Shown: in pieces, positions 37,206-46,703 of the stretch
How positions within the stretch are numbered: the stretch's first letter is position 1
Layout: the number at the start of each line of letters is the position of its first letter
Assembly (NCBI GenBank): GCA_018883545.1
Contig: JAHLEH010000001.1
Location: 1-64,000 of the forward strand
Length of the DNA: 64,000 bases
Direction of reading: 5' to 3'
DNA from: Marixanthotalea marina
GTDB lineage: Bacteria; Bacteroidota; Bacteroidia; Flavobacteriales; Flavobacteriaceae
The notes under the pieces: generated by a model
Databases searched by the model: none
What the model saw: the letters and a program-made list of their open reading frames with translations, nothing else
What the model was told of the DNA's origin: nothing
Program-made: the position numbers and the translations under genes

Positions 37206-37685
37206 ATGGTTTTTACAATTAGAGAAGCAAAAAAAGAAGATATGGCAGAGGTGTATAAACTTATAAAAGAGCTAGCCGCTTTTGAAAAAGAACCCAATGC
37301 CGTTGAGATTACCCTAGCAGAATTAGAAAATGACGGCTTTGGAAAAAACCCACAATTCAAATGCTTTGTTGGTGAAATAGATTTTAAAATTGAAGGCATT
37401 GCTCTTTTTTTTAATCGCTACTCTACCTGGAAAGGGAGAGCCATACATCTTGAAGATTTAATAGTTAGTGAAAATAAAAGAGGACTAGGATTGGGTACGG
37501 CCCTTTTAGACGAAGTTATAAAGTACGGACATAGCATTGGTGTGAAACGTATTAACTGGGATGTATTGGATTGGAACGAACCTGCCATTACTTTTTACGA
37601 AAACAAAGGCGCTAAGGTTATGCGCGATTGGGATGTGGTACAACTAAGCGAGGAAGGTATAAAAAACTATATTTCAAAACTTTAA
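37206..37685 (+). CDS. GNAT-family N-acetyltransferase
   Basis: A 159-residue GNAT enzyme. It begins FTIREAKKEDMAEVYKLIKELA and has the acetyl-CoA loop RGLGLGTALLDEV at about 96-108 and the C-terminal NWDVLDWNEPAITFYENKGAK. The N-terminal half with FEKEPNAVEI resembles spermidine/diamine (SAT1-like) acetyltransferases, so a polyamine or thialysine substrate is likely. It is followed after 1 bp by aspartate kinase. Confidence 0.88.
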   Translation: MVFTIREAKKEDMAEVYKLIKELAAFEKEPNAVEITLAELENDGFGKNPQFKCFVGEIDFKIEGIALFFNRYSTWKGRAIHLEDLIVSENKRGLGLGTALLDEVIKYGHSIGVKRINWDVLDWNEPAITFYENKGAKVMRDWDVVQLSEEGIKNYISKL

Positions 37686-37686
37686 A

Positions 37687-38937
37687 ATGCAAATATTTAA
37701 GTTTGGCGGTGCTTCTGTAAAAGATGCCAATGGTATAAAAAATATGGTGTCGGTACTACAAAAGGTAGGTTATAACAATACTTTAATTGTTATATCTGCC
37801 ATGGGAAAAACCACCAATGCACTTGAGGAAGTGGTTCATAATTATTTCAACAATAAAAAAGAACTGCAAAGTTCACTTCAAGAAGTGAAAAAATACCATA
37901 ATGCCATTTTATTGGATTTATTTGATAACGAAAATCATCCTGCATTTAAAGATGTGGCTTCATTATTTGATGAACTCAATACTTTTTTAAAAACAAACAA
38001 ATCGCCTGATTATAACTTTGTGTACGACCAAGTGGTTTGTCTTGGCGAATTGGTATCTACTACCATTATTAGCAACTATTTTAATACTATTGGTATAAAA
38101 AATAATTGGGTAGATGCACGAGAACACATAAAAACAGATAGTTACTTTAGAAGAGGGAATGTTAATTGGGAAAAAACCACTCGCCTCATCTCAAAAAATA
38201 TCAATAAAAGTATTTTAAACATTACCCAAGGATTTTTGGGCAGCGATGCCAATAATTTCACCACTACATTGGGAAGAGAAGGCAGCGACTATACCGCTGC
38301 CATTTACGCCTACTGCCTAAACGCCACCAGCGTCACCATTTGGAAAGACGTACCGGGTGTTTTAAATGCCGACCCACGGTATTTTGAAAATGCCCAATTA
38401 CTTCATAAAATATCTTATACAGAAGCAATAGAACTGGCTTTTTATGGTGCTTCGGTAATTCATCCAAAAACGTTACAACCATTACAGCAAAAAGAAATTC
38501 CCCTATTTGTAAAGTCATTTTTAGAACCCGAAAAACCCGGTACTAAGGTTGGCAAAAATGTGGCTATAGAACCCAACGTTCCATGCTTTATTGTGAAAAA
38601 AAATCAAGTGTTAATATCATTGTCATCATTAGATTTCTCATACATCGTAGAAGAGAATATTAGTGAGATTTTCAATCTATTACATATCCACAAAATGAAG
38701 GTGGACGTAATACAGAATTCTGCCATTAGTTTTTCGGTTTGCGTCGATAACATCTATAACAATCTTGAAAAATTAATTCAACAATTAAAGTCAAAATTTA
38801 AGGTGTCGTTTCACAGCAATGTATCTCTCTTTACCATCAGACATTATAACAACAACGTTATAAATCAATTGGAAAAAAATAAAACTGTTTTGTTGAAACA
38901 ATTAACCCAAGATACCGTTCAAATTATTACGAAATAA
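37687..38937 (+). CDS. lysC: Aspartate kinase, monofunctional
   Basis: It phosphorylates aspartate at the entry to lysine, threonine and methionine synthesis. The N-terminal KFGGASVKDANGIKNM is the kinase signature. The substrate and ATP motif GFLGSDANNFTTTLGREGSDYTAA lies near 180-205. The C-terminal 130 residues are an ACT-like regulatory region, shorter than in LysC of enterobacteria. Length 416. It is coupled to the GNAT gene (TAAAATG). Adjacency to a GNAT could be historical. Confidence 0.93.
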   Translation: MQIFKFGGASVKDANGIKNMVSVLQKVGYNNTLIVISAMGKTTNALEEVVHNYFNNKKELQSSLQEVKKYHNAILLDLFDNENHPAFKDVASLFDELNTFLKTNKSPDYNFVYDQVVCLGELVSTTIISNYFNTIGIKNNWVDAREHIKTDSYFRRGNVNWEKTTRLISKNINKSILNITQGFLGSDANNFTTTLGREGSDYTAAIYAYCLNATSVTIWKDVPGVLNADPRYFENAQLLHKISYTEAIELAFYGASVIHPKTLQPLQQKEIPLFVKSFLEPEKPGTKVGKNVAIEPNVPCFIVKKNQVLISLSSLDFSYIVEENISEIFNLLHIHKMKVDVIQNSAISFSVCVDNIYNNLEKLIQQLKSKFKVSFHSNVSLFTIRHYNNNVINQLEKNKTVLLKQLTQDTVQIITK

Positions 38938-39004
38938 GATATTTTGGATAATTCCTTTTTTATCCACAGCACAAAAAAAGGATATGTTAATAAGAAAAAT
39001 TGAT

Positions 39005-39012
39005 TAGGTTTG
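39005..39012 (+). promoter_or_regulatory. -7 element abutting the acyltransferase start
   Basis: TAGGTTTG matches TAnnTTTG exactly and ends 5 bp before the ATG at 39018. It predicts a leaderless mRNA and rules out the in-frame TTG at 39000 as start. Confidence 0.55.
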
Positions 39013-39017
39013 TAAGC

Positions 39018-40859
39018 ATGTCTAAAAATGAAAATATAGGTTTAGTTTCTTCAAAAGAGATTGCAAGCGTTATAAATGTTTCTAAATATGGATTTATAGG
39101 GACATTTATTGGTTGGTTGCTAATGAAGGTCTTAAAAATCTCTACGCTAAACAAAATATACAGCAGAAATAAACACTTAAACGACCTGCCTTTTTTAGAT
39201 GCTATTCTAAACGATTTCCAGATTAAGTTTGAAATTCCCGAAGAAGATCTTAAACGCTTACCAAAAGACGGTGCTTACATTACTATTTCCAACCATCCGC
39301 TTGGGGGCATTGATGGTATTTTACTGTTAAAATTAATGTTGGAACAACGGGCCGACTTTAAAATAATAGCCAACTTTTTATTGCATAGAATTGTGCCCCT
39401 TCAGCCATTTATTATGCCCGTTAATCCGTTTGAGGACAGAAAGGATGCCAAATCTAGCGTTTCGGGATTTAAAAGCGCCATTTTGCATTTGAGAAATGGG
39501 TCGCCCCTAGGTATTTTCCCAGCAGGCGAAGTATCTACCTATCGCGATGGCAAGCTGGTTGTAGATAGGCCTTGGGAAGAAGCCGCTATTAAATTGATTA
39601 AAAAAGCCGAAGTGCCCGTAGTGCCCATTTATTTCCACGCTAAAAATAGCAAACTCTTTTATAAGCTATCTAAACTTAGTGACACGCTTAGAACCGCAAA
39701 ATTACCCTCAGAACTTTTAACGCAGAAACGACGAATTATTAAAGTTAGAATTGGTAGGCCCATAAGTATTGCCGACCAAAAGGAGCATACGACACTCACC
39801 GAATTTTCAGAGTTTTTACGTCGAAAAACATATATGCTTTCCAATGCTTTTGAGGACAATTCAAAAATACTCAATAATATTTCATCTACCATAAAGACCC
39901 AATTGGCACCCAAAGTACCCAAACGCATTGTCACGCCTATTGCCAAAGAAATCATGTCTAAAGAAGTAGACATGCTAAGGAATCAAGACTGTAGATTGTT
40001 ACAGAGTAAAAACTACGAGGTCTTTTTAACCCCAGCCGAAAAAATACCAAACATACTTAGGGAAATAGGAAGGCTTCGTGAAATCACTTTTAGGGAAGTA
40101 GGCGAAGGCACAAATGAATCTATTGATTTAGATACTTTTGACACCTATTACCACCACATGTTTTTGTGGGACGACGACCAAAAATTAATTGCTGGCGCTT
40201 ACAGAATGGGGTTAGGCTCCCAAATTTTTGAACGCTTCGGTATTGATGGCTTTTATTTGCAAGACCTGTTTAGATTCGAACCAGAACTCTATAAAATGAT
40301 GAGCCAATCCATAGAAATGGGTCGGGCTTTCATTATTAAAGAATATCAACAAAAGCCCATGCCTTTATTTTTGCTCTGGAAAGGCATTGTACATACCACG
40401 TTGCGTTATCCAGAACATAATTATTTAATTGGAGGCGTTAGCATTAGTAACCAATTCTCCAACTTCTCAAAGTCGTTGATGATTGAGTTTATGAAATCAC
40501 ATTATTACGACCCTTACATTGCCCAATATGTGCGGCCAAAAAAAGAATTTAAAGTAAAGCTGAAGGATGCCGATAAAGATTTTGTATTTGATGAAACCGA
40601 ATCTGACTTGAACAAGTTCGATAAAATCATAGACGAGATTGAGCCGGGCGCTTTGCGATTGCCAGTACTCTTAAAAAAATACATAAAACAAAATGCCAAA
40701 CTCGTCGCTTTTAATGTAGACCCCTTGTTCAATAATTCAGTAGATGGCTTAATGTACATTAAAATTGCCGACTTGCCCGAAAGTACCGTAAAACCTGTTA
40801 TGGAAGAATTCCAAGCAGAATTGGAACGCAAGTTTATGAATGGCAATAATGAAGATTAA
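39018..40859 (+). CDS. olsF: Fused O-acyltransferase / N-acyltransferase (OlsF-like amino-lipid synthase)
   Basis: This 613-residue protein combines two acyltransferases. The N-terminal half (about 70-280) is PlsC-like, with the HX5D motif NHPLGGID (His93, Asp99) and FPAGEVST and GRPI motifs. The C-terminal half (about 310-570) is GNAT-like and of the OlsB/hemolysin type, containing REITFREVGEG and MEMGRAFI-type segments (SIEMGRAFIIKEYQ). This architecture matches OlsF of flavobacteria, which makes ornithine or related amino-acid lipids by N-acylation then O-acylation. A glycine- or serine-lipid product is also possible. The start is chosen by the promoter. Confidence 0.82.
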   Translation: MSKNENIGLVSSKEIASVINVSKYGFIGTFIGWLLMKVLKISTLNKIYSRNKHLNDLPFLDAILNDFQIKFEIPEEDLKRLPKDGAYITISNHPLGGIDGILLLKLMLEQRADFKIIANFLLHRIVPLQPFIMPVNPFEDRKDAKSSVSGFKSAILHLRNGSPLGIFPAGEVSTYRDGKLVVDRPWEEAAIKLIKKAEVPVVPIYFHAKNSKLFYKLSKLSDTLRTAKLPSELLTQKRRIIKVRIGRPISIADQKEHTTLTEFSEFLRRKTYMLSNAFEDNSKILNNISSTIKTQLAPKVPKRIVTPIAKEIMSKEVDMLRNQDCRLLQSKNYEVFLTPAEKIPNILREIGRLREITFREVGEGTNESIDLDTFDTYYHHMFLWDDDQKLIAGAYRMGLGSQIFERFGIDGFYLQDLFRFEPELYKMMSQSIEMGRAFIIKEYQQKPMPLFLLWKGIVHTTLRYPEHNYLIGGVSISNQFSNFSKSLMIEFMKSHYYDPYIAQYVRPKKEFKVKLKDADKDFVFDETESDLNKFDKIIDEIEPGALRLPVLLKKYIKQNAKLVAFNVDPLFNNSVDGLMYIKIADLPESTVKPVMEEFQAELERKFMNGNNED

Positions 40860-40938
40860 CCTTTTTTTACTGCGACTTTTAAACATATTGCCTAAAAACC
40901 AAAACATAAGAAAAATCTTTGCTTATTGCTTTTTTTAC

Positions 40939-40946
40939 TATCTTTA
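40939..40946 (+). promoter_or_regulatory. -7-like promoter element
   Basis: TATCTTTA, seven of eight TAnnTTTG positions, 35 bp before the ATG at 40982. Confidence 0.4.
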
Positions 40947-40981
40947 GAAAAACAACACTTTATTTTAAGTATTGATAACTA

Positions 40982-42007
40982 ATGATATATAAAATGTTAT
41001 TTAAGTTTTTAACATGTTTAGTCTTTTCAATTGGCTTATTTTCCTATTCGCAAACTATAACCGGAACTGTTCTAGACTATAAAACCCAACAACCTGTAGA
41101 AGCCGTTTCTGTTTATTTTGATAATACAACCATAGGAACTGTCACAGACACAAACGGACGGTTTTCTCTTGATTATTCTGAGGCTATTAAATCTTCCCTA
41201 ATTATATCTTTTTTAGGATACAAAAGTGAAGTAATTACAGATTATAGATCTAAACAGAACGTTACAGTGTTGCTAAAAGAATCTATAGATGCACTAGAAG
41301 CCGTTGTTATTAAAGCAGATGATGGCCTTACAAGAAAACAAAAGCTATTTATTTTTAAACGGGAGTTTCTTGGCGAATCTAAATTTGCACGGTCATGTAA
41401 AATATTGAATGAGGATGATTTAATTTTAAATTATTTCAAAAATGAACGAAAATTAAACGTGCGAGCCAATTCGCCCATCATAATCAGAAATGAAAGCCTA
41501 CAATATGAAGTATCTTACGATATTTCCTTTTTTGAAATCGATTTTATAAACGTTGTTTTAGAAGACAATTATGAGATTTTTGATGTGAAAACCGTAACAT
41601 ACGCAGGCACGACATTCTATAAAAAACTTGAAGATTTCAATAAAAAAGCAGCTGTAAGGAACAGGGAACAAGCCTATAAAGGATCTGTCCATCAATTTAT
41701 GAGATCGTTATACCATAACACCTTAAAAGATAATCATTACAAAATTTACGACACCAAATTTTTGGTAAATCCAGAGGATTATATCAATATAACGTATTCA
41801 AACAACCCCGAACTGAAAACCCTGAAATTAGTCAAACCCATTACCATTCTTTATGATAATGAAAGGAAATCTGGTATGAAACTAAAAACACCCTCTATTT
41901 TGATTGACAAATATGGTCATTATTCCAACCCTACCGAAGTAGAATTTACAGGCTTTATGGGCAAACAGCGATTAGGTGATTTACTCCCCCTCGATTATAC
42001 CTTATAA
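40982..42007 (+). CDS. Carboxypeptidase-regulatory-like domain protein
   Basis: A secreted 341-residue protein. A signal peptide (ending FSYSQ) leads to a CarboxypepD_reg-like beta-sandwich (about 27-100) with TITGTVLDYKTQQPVEAVSV, TVTDTNGRFSLDY and ISFLGYKSE. The remainder (about 110-341) is unlike any family I know and contains repeats of short beta strands with Y, F and N. It is not a TonB receptor, since no plug or barrel follows. Flavobacteria have many such proteins. Their role is unknown and probably at the cell surface. It is monocistronic. Confidence 0.8.
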   Translation: MIYKMLFKFLTCLVFSIGLFSYSQTITGTVLDYKTQQPVEAVSVYFDNTTIGTVTDTNGRFSLDYSEAIKSSLIISFLGYKSEVITDYRSKQNVTVLLKESIDALEAVVIKADDGLTRKQKLFIFKREFLGESKFARSCKILNEDDLILNYFKNERKLNVRANSPIIIRNESLQYEVSYDISFFEIDFINVVLEDNYEIFDVKTVTYAGTTFYKKLEDFNKKAAVRNREQAYKGSVHQFMRSLYHNTLKDNHYKIYDTKFLVNPEDYINITYSNNPELKTLKLVKPITILYDNERKSGMKLKTPSILIDKYGHYSNPTEVEFTGFMGKQRLGDLLPLDYTL

Positions 42008-42039
42008 CGTTCTAACAAAGGTTTGAATTTGAAAACCTA

Positions 42040-42396
42040 TTAAAACCAAGGTTTTTTACCTAATTGGTACGTTTTATAAAATTCTTCGTCCGATTTTGTT
42101 AGGTAAATAATGCCTTCAATAAGTCCGATTACGCTCATAACCCAACCTGCCATACCACAGGTTAAAATACCAAGTATTAATGTAATTACTAGCGTAATAA
42201 TTCCTTCTTTGGTATAACCTAAAACAAATTTATGAACACCAAATATCCCGAGTAAAATAGCAAGAACTCCAGCTAATACTTTTTTATTATTACTTGAAAC
42301 AATTTCCTCAGCACCTTCTGCAAATTCTTTGGCACTTTCTTTGGCTTCGTCGGCCATTTTATTTAAGTCGTCTTTTAAATTATTATCGTCAGACAT
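42040..42396 (-). CDS. TM2-domain membrane protein
   Basis: A 118-residue protein. Residues 1-38 are a charged amphipathic helix (KDDLNKMADEAKESAKEF). Residues about 40-105 are a TM2 domain with two membrane helices and the motif GIFGVHKFVLGYTKEGI. The TM2 family has no agreed function. A minus-strand singlet between convergent neighbours. Confidence 0.88.
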   Translation of the reverse strand: MSDDNNLKDDLNKMADEAKESAKEFAEGAEEIVSSNNKKVLAGVLAILLGIFGVHKFVLGYTKEGIITLVITLILGILTCGMAGWVMSVIGLIEGIIYLTKSDEEFYKTYQLGKKPWF

Positions 42397-42465
42397 GGTT
42401 TGTGTTTTTAATTGATTAGTAACGATAAAGTTAGTGAAAATTCGAATCCCTTTATAATTAAAACA

Positions 42466-43227
42466 TTATCTAAACAATAAAATAATACCTCCCAAAGCAG
42501 TTACAATTAAAATAAAGCGTCTGTAATTAACATTCGAAATTAATTTTACAATATAGGCACCAACCAAAAACCCAAGAACCACCGTTGGTATCATAACAGA
42601 ATTCAATACAATGGTTTCAACTGTAATTGTTTTCCAAACAAAAATATGGAAGGGTATTTTAAACACGTTCAATATAAAAAACAACCACGCTACCGTTCCT
42701 ATAAATTCATTTTTTGGCAACCTAATGGCTAAAAAATATACATTAGCTATAGGTCCTGCCAAATTACCAATCATAGAAGCAAAGCCAGACAAAAACCCAA
42801 AGGAATGGGCAAACAGCTTATTATTGGGCAACCTTGTTTTTCTATTTTCCGTATAGACCATAATAATAACCGAAACGATAATGATAATGGCCATAATACG
42901 TTTAAAAAGTGCTTCCGATATATCATTGCCTATCCAAACCCCAACCAATACACCAACAACCATAAAAGGCAATAGCTTAATTATATAATGCCATTGGGCA
43001 TGCCTGTTGTAATAAATAACCGCTAAAATATCGGCACATACTAACATGGGTAACAAAACACCGGTGGATTCCTTTTCACCAAAAACAAAGGCCAAAATTA
43101 AAATGATAATAATACCAATGCCCTTAATTCCCGATTTTGAAATTCCCAATATAAAGGTTGCCAACGCAACGGCCAACCATTGTAAGACCGATAAATGAAA
43201 TGAATGTAAAATTTCTGTATACCCCAA
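42466..43227 (-). CDS. TSUP-family (TauE/SafE) membrane transporter
   Basis: An eight-helix permease of 253 residues in the TauE/SafE group, which exports sulfite or sulfonate-related anions. Motifs include ALATFILGISKSGIKG and GFLSGFASMIGNLAGPIANVYF. The start is a TTG at 43227: the next in-frame Met is about 60 residues later and would remove the first membrane helix. A promoter -7 element stands 20 bp upstream. It is adjacent to a DUF1801 gene. Confidence 0.85.
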   Translation of the reverse strand: MGYTEILHSFHLSVLQWLAVALATFILGISKSGIKGIGIIIILILAFVFGEKESTGVLLPMLVCADILAVIYYNRHAQWHYIIKLLPFMVVGVLVGVWIGNDISEALFKRIMAIIIIVSVIIMVYTENRKTRLPNNKLFAHSFGFLSGFASMIGNLAGPIANVYFLAIRLPKNEFIGTVAWLFFILNVFKIPFHIFVWKTITVETIVLNSVMIPTVVLGFLVGAYIVKLISNVNYRRFILIVTALGGIILLFR

Positions 43228-43247
43228 AAAAATTGAATTTAAAGGTG

Positions 43248-43255
43248 CAAAGATA
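43248..43255 (-). promoter_or_regulatory. -7 element for the TSUP gene
   Basis: The minus-strand TATCTTTG (43248-43255) is an exact TAnnTTTG match within the end of the DUF1801 reading frame region. It supports the TTG start at 43227. Confidence 0.55.
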
Positions 43256-43257
43256 GT

Positions 43258-43713
43258 TTATTTCTTTATGGCACTTTCATAAATGGAAATCCATGCTTCT
43301 GGTGTCATTTTGGTACACAATTCACCTATTAAATCATAGGGAATGTCTTCTAAATATTTAAAACGAACACAGCTTTTGCCCATATCCAATTTACGCTTGG
43401 AGTGCTTTGGGTATTCGGCCACAAACCAATCATACAAATCTGGTTTGGCATAAATACCCATATGGTAAAAATTTATTGAGTTTTTTTGGGAAGCAATATT
43501 CATAAAAGGCAACGGTAATTTAGGGTCGCAATGATAGCCTGCTGGATACAAATAGTGCGGCACATAATACCCAATCATGCCGTAATTGATGCCTTCCTCA
43601 AAACCTTTGGGCAAATTCGTTTTAATAACTTCCCTTAGTTTATTTATAGGTTTTTTCCTTTCTTCGGGCAACTGTTTAATATAATCTGCTGGAGATTCTG
43701 CTCGGTACTGCAT
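43258..43713 (-). CDS. DUF1801 (YdhG-like) protein
   Basis: A 151-residue cytosolic protein of the DUF1801 group (YdhG/frataxin-like fold). Typical pieces are ESPADYIKQLPEERKKPINKLRE near the start, YGMIGYYVPH and SCVRFKYLEDIPYDLI. Family members in some bacteria act in iron handling, but the function here is unknown. Confidence 0.85.
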   Translation of the reverse strand: MQYRAESPADYIKQLPEERKKPINKLREVIKTNLPKGFEEGINYGMIGYYVPHYLYPAGYHCDPKLPLPFMNIASQKNSINFYHMGIYAKPDLYDWFVAEYPKHSKRKLDMGKSCVRFKYLEDIPYDLIGELCTKMTPEAWISIYESAIKK

Positions 43714-43827
43714 ACTTCACTATTTAAAAACCACATAATACAGAACTAAAATAAAATAAATCATGGAATAAGTAAACTTCAATAGGTTATTAGCTAAGTA
43801 TTAAGCATAATTTTAAGAAAAAAATCA

Positions 43828-43835
43828 TAACTTCG
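43828..43835 (+). promoter_or_regulatory. -7 promoter element before the GH2 gene
   Basis: TAACTTCG, a TAnnTTTG variant with one change, 37 bp before the ATG of the GH2 gene. Confidence 0.4.
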
Positions 43836-43871
43836 TTTGCCTTCAAATACCAACTAAACTAATAATCAAAA

Positions 43872-45671
43872 ATGACTGTCTTTAAAAAATTATTTCTTTT
43901 AATTATTCTAACTATTGCCCCTAGGCTCATTGCTCAGGAAACCCAGTTTTCCAATCTAATACAAAATATCGATTCTAGGGATAAAATTTCTTTAAACGGT
44001 TTATGGGATATTATTATCGACCCGCTTGAAAATGGCTTTTACAACCACCGCTTGCAAGAAAAAAATGATGGTTATTTTTTGAATGCAAAAATGAAATCGC
44101 CATCCGATTTGGTGGAATATAATTTTGATAGCAGCGACCAACTTATGGTGCCTGGTGATTGGAACACCCAAATGGAAAGACTCTACTATTACGAAGGTAC
44201 CGTTTGGTATAAAAAGGATTTCGACTTTACGCCAAAAACAGATGAATTAGTTTATCTCTATTTTGAAGCGGCCAATTATGAAGCCATTGTGTATTTAAAT
44301 GGTAAAAAATTAGGGTCACATATTGGTGGCTATACCCCATTTCAATTTGAAGTGAGCGACTTGCTAAAGGAAGGGAACAATTTCGTTGTTGTAAAAGTTG
44401 ACAATACCCGAAAGCGTGAAAATGTACCTACTGTAAACCAAGATTGGTGGAATTATGGCGGCATTACACGGTCGGTACATCTCATAAAAACGCCTAAAAA
44501 ACATATTCAAGATTATTACATTCAACTTGCCAAAAACGACCCAAATACTATTGAAGGTTGGGTAACAGTGAACAATGCTTCCGAAGGCGAAATGGTAAAA
44601 GTTAACATTCCTGAACTTAAAAAAACTGTTGAAGCTACACTTAAAAATGGCAAAGCTTCTTTCTCACTAAAAGCAAAACCAACACTTTGGGACACCCAGA
44701 ACCCCAAATTATACGAGGTTGTTATTGCAACCCAAACCGATAGAATTACCGACCAGATTGGTTTTAGAACCATACAAACCAATGGTAGTAAAATTTTATT
44801 GAACGGCAAGGAGACCTTTTTAAAAGGCATTTGCATCCATGAGGAAGCGCCGTTTAAAACGGGTCGCGTTACTTCTAAAGAAGAATGCATTACCTTACTG
44901 AATTGGGCCAAGCAACTGGGCTGTAATTTTATTCGCTTGGCGCATTATCCGCATAGCGAAACCATGGTGCGTGAGGCCGAAAAAATGGGCTTTTTAATTT
45001 GGTCTGAAATACCTGTGTATTGGACCATCATGTTTGAAAATGAAGCAACCTATGCGAATGCCGAAAACCAATTGACCGAAATGATTTCCCGCGATAAAAA
45101 CAGGGCAGGTGTTGTGTTATGGTCGGTTGCCAATGAAACACCAGAAAGTCCAGAACGTTTATCATTTTTAACCAATTTAGCCAATCATGCCCGTAAACTG
45201 GATAACACCCGATTAATCACAGCGGCACTAGATACCCAATCACAAGATGCTAAAGGCAGACTCATAGAAGACCCTCTAGGTAATGCGGTAGATGTAATTG
45301 GCATTAACAATTATTGCGGCTGGTATTATGGGACGCCCGAATCGTGTGCCGAGATTAAATGGAAAAGTGCCTACAACAAACCGATGATTATGAGTGAAGT
45401 GGGCGGTGGTGCTTTATTCAACTTGCATGGCGAAAAAAATGAGCGATGGACCGAAGAATACCAAGCCGAAGTATATAAAAACAACATTGAAATGATGGAA
45501 AACATCGATTTTCTATCGGGTATTTCACCGTGGATTTTAATGGATTTCCGTTCATCAAGACGTCCTTTAAAACGCATTCAGGAAGATTTTAACAGAAAAG
45601 GATTGATTTCTGAACAGGGTATGAAAAAACAAGCGTTTTACATTCTTCAAGACTATTACAGCAAAAAATAA
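43872..45671 (+). CDS. Glycoside hydrolase family 2 (beta-glucuronidase-like)
   Basis: A secreted GH2 enzyme of 599 residues. It has a signal peptide (ending APRLIAQ) and a sugar-binding domain (about 40-210, with DWNTQMERLYYYEGTVWYKKDF). An Ig-like domain follows (about 215-300), then the TIM barrel (305-599). The acid/base Glu is 422 (SVANE) and the nucleophile Glu is 509 (IMSEV). The WWNYGGITRSVHL and FIRLAHYPHS motifs fit beta-glucuronidases, although beta-galactosidase or mannosidase-type activity cannot be excluded. It forms an operon with the esterase 13 bp downstream. Confidence 0.9.
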   Translation: MTVFKKLFLLIILTIAPRLIAQETQFSNLIQNIDSRDKISLNGLWDIIIDPLENGFYNHRLQEKNDGYFLNAKMKSPSDLVEYNFDSSDQLMVPGDWNTQMERLYYYEGTVWYKKDFDFTPKTDELVYLYFEAANYEAIVYLNGKKLGSHIGGYTPFQFEVSDLLKEGNNFVVVKVDNTRKRENVPTVNQDWWNYGGITRSVHLIKTPKKHIQDYYIQLAKNDPNTIEGWVTVNNASEGEMVKVNIPELKKTVEATLKNGKASFSLKAKPTLWDTQNPKLYEVVIATQTDRITDQIGFRTIQTNGSKILLNGKETFLKGICIHEEAPFKTGRVTSKEECITLLNWAKQLGCNFIRLAHYPHSETMVREAEKMGFLIWSEIPVYWTIMFENEATYANAENQLTEMISRDKNRAGVVLWSVANETPESPERLSFLTNLANHARKLDNTRLITAALDTQSQDAKGRLIEDPLGNAVDVIGINNYCGWYYGTPESCAEIKWKSAYNKPMIMSEVGGGALFNLHGEKNERWTEEYQAEVYKNNIEMMENIDFLSGISPWILMDFRSSRRPLKRIQEDFNRKGLISEQGMKKQAFYILQDYYSKK

Positions 45672-45684
45672 ACAACTAACCTTT

Positions 45685-46578
45685 ATGAAAAAATTACTTT
45701 TTACCGCATTAATCACAGCCTTTGGACTCATCGGTTTTTCACAAAACGCCAACAAAGAATGGCTAGATGTTAACTATGCCGACGATGGCCAGGTATACCA
45801 CAATCTTGACATTCATTTACCTGCTACAGAACAGCAAAACTACAAACCCATTATTATTATTTACGGTAGCGCATGGTTTGCCAATAATATGAAAGGCATG
45901 GCGTTTCAATCGATGGGTAAACCCTTGTTGGATGCCGGTTTTGCGGTTATTTCCATAAACCACCGCTCCAGCAACGATGCCAAATATCCTGCCCAAATTC
46001 ACGATGTAAAAGCCGCCATTCGCTTTGTACGAGCCAATGCAGACAAATACAACTTAGATACTTCATTTTTAGGCATTACAGGCTTTTCCTCTGGTGGGCA
46101 TTTGTCGTCTTTGGCAGGCACCACCAATGGCGAAACCAATTATACCATTGGCGGTAAAACCATTAATTTGGAAGGCGATTTAGGAAACTACACCAGTACC
46201 AGTAGCAAAGTAGATGCTGTGGTAGATTGGTTTGGCCCCATCGATTTTGATTTGATGGAAAACTGCGAAGGCCCTAAAGACGGTAACTCCCCTGAAGCGG
46301 CCATTATGGGTGGCGCTCCTGTAGACAACCCAGAAATGACCCGTTTTTTAAGTCCGAATACCTTTATTGATGCCAACGACCCCAAGTTTTTGGTAATACA
46401 CGGTGATGCCGATAACGTCGTGCCACATTGTCAAAGTGTTTTGTTTTCTGAGCAATTAAAAGAAAAAGGCTTGTTAGTAGATTTTATTTCGGTGCCAAAA
46501 GGGGGACATGGGCCCGTAACCTTTAACGAAAACACCTTTAAAGCCATGGTTGATTTCTTTTTGGAGGAGAGTAAATAG
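45685..46578 (+). CDS. Secreted alpha/beta hydrolase, probable carbohydrate esterase
   Basis: A 297-residue protein with a signal peptide (FGLIGFSQ) and an alpha/beta hydrolase fold. It carries the nucleophile elbow GFSSG (Ser135), Asp243 in HGDADNVVP and His275 in GGHGP. It resembles BD-FAE-type and acetyl-xylan-type esterases that remove acetyl or feruloyl groups from polysaccharides. It pairs with the GH2 glycosidase. Sampled GC is about 50 percent (46201-46320), well above the gene that follows. Confidence 0.88.
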   Translation: MKKLLFTALITAFGLIGFSQNANKEWLDVNYADDGQVYHNLDIHLPATEQQNYKPIIIIYGSAWFANNMKGMAFQSMGKPLLDAGFAVISINHRSSNDAKYPAQIHDVKAAIRFVRANADKYNLDTSFLGITGFSSGGHLSSLAGTTNGETNYTIGGKTINLEGDLGNYTSTSSKVDAVVDWFGPIDFDLMENCEGPKDGNSPEAAIMGGAPVDNPEMTRFLSPNTFIDANDPKFLVIHGDADNVVPHCQSVLFSEQLKEKGLLVDFISVPKGGHGPVTFNENTFKAMVDFFLEESK

Positions 46579-46703
46579 TATCAAATATATTATTGATTTT
46601 TTTTACAAAAATCAACTAACTTCGTTCCTATCTGCTGAGAGACAAGACAGGTAGATGTCGATGTAGATAATTGAAAAATCTATATCTTAAAATTGACATT
46701 AAT

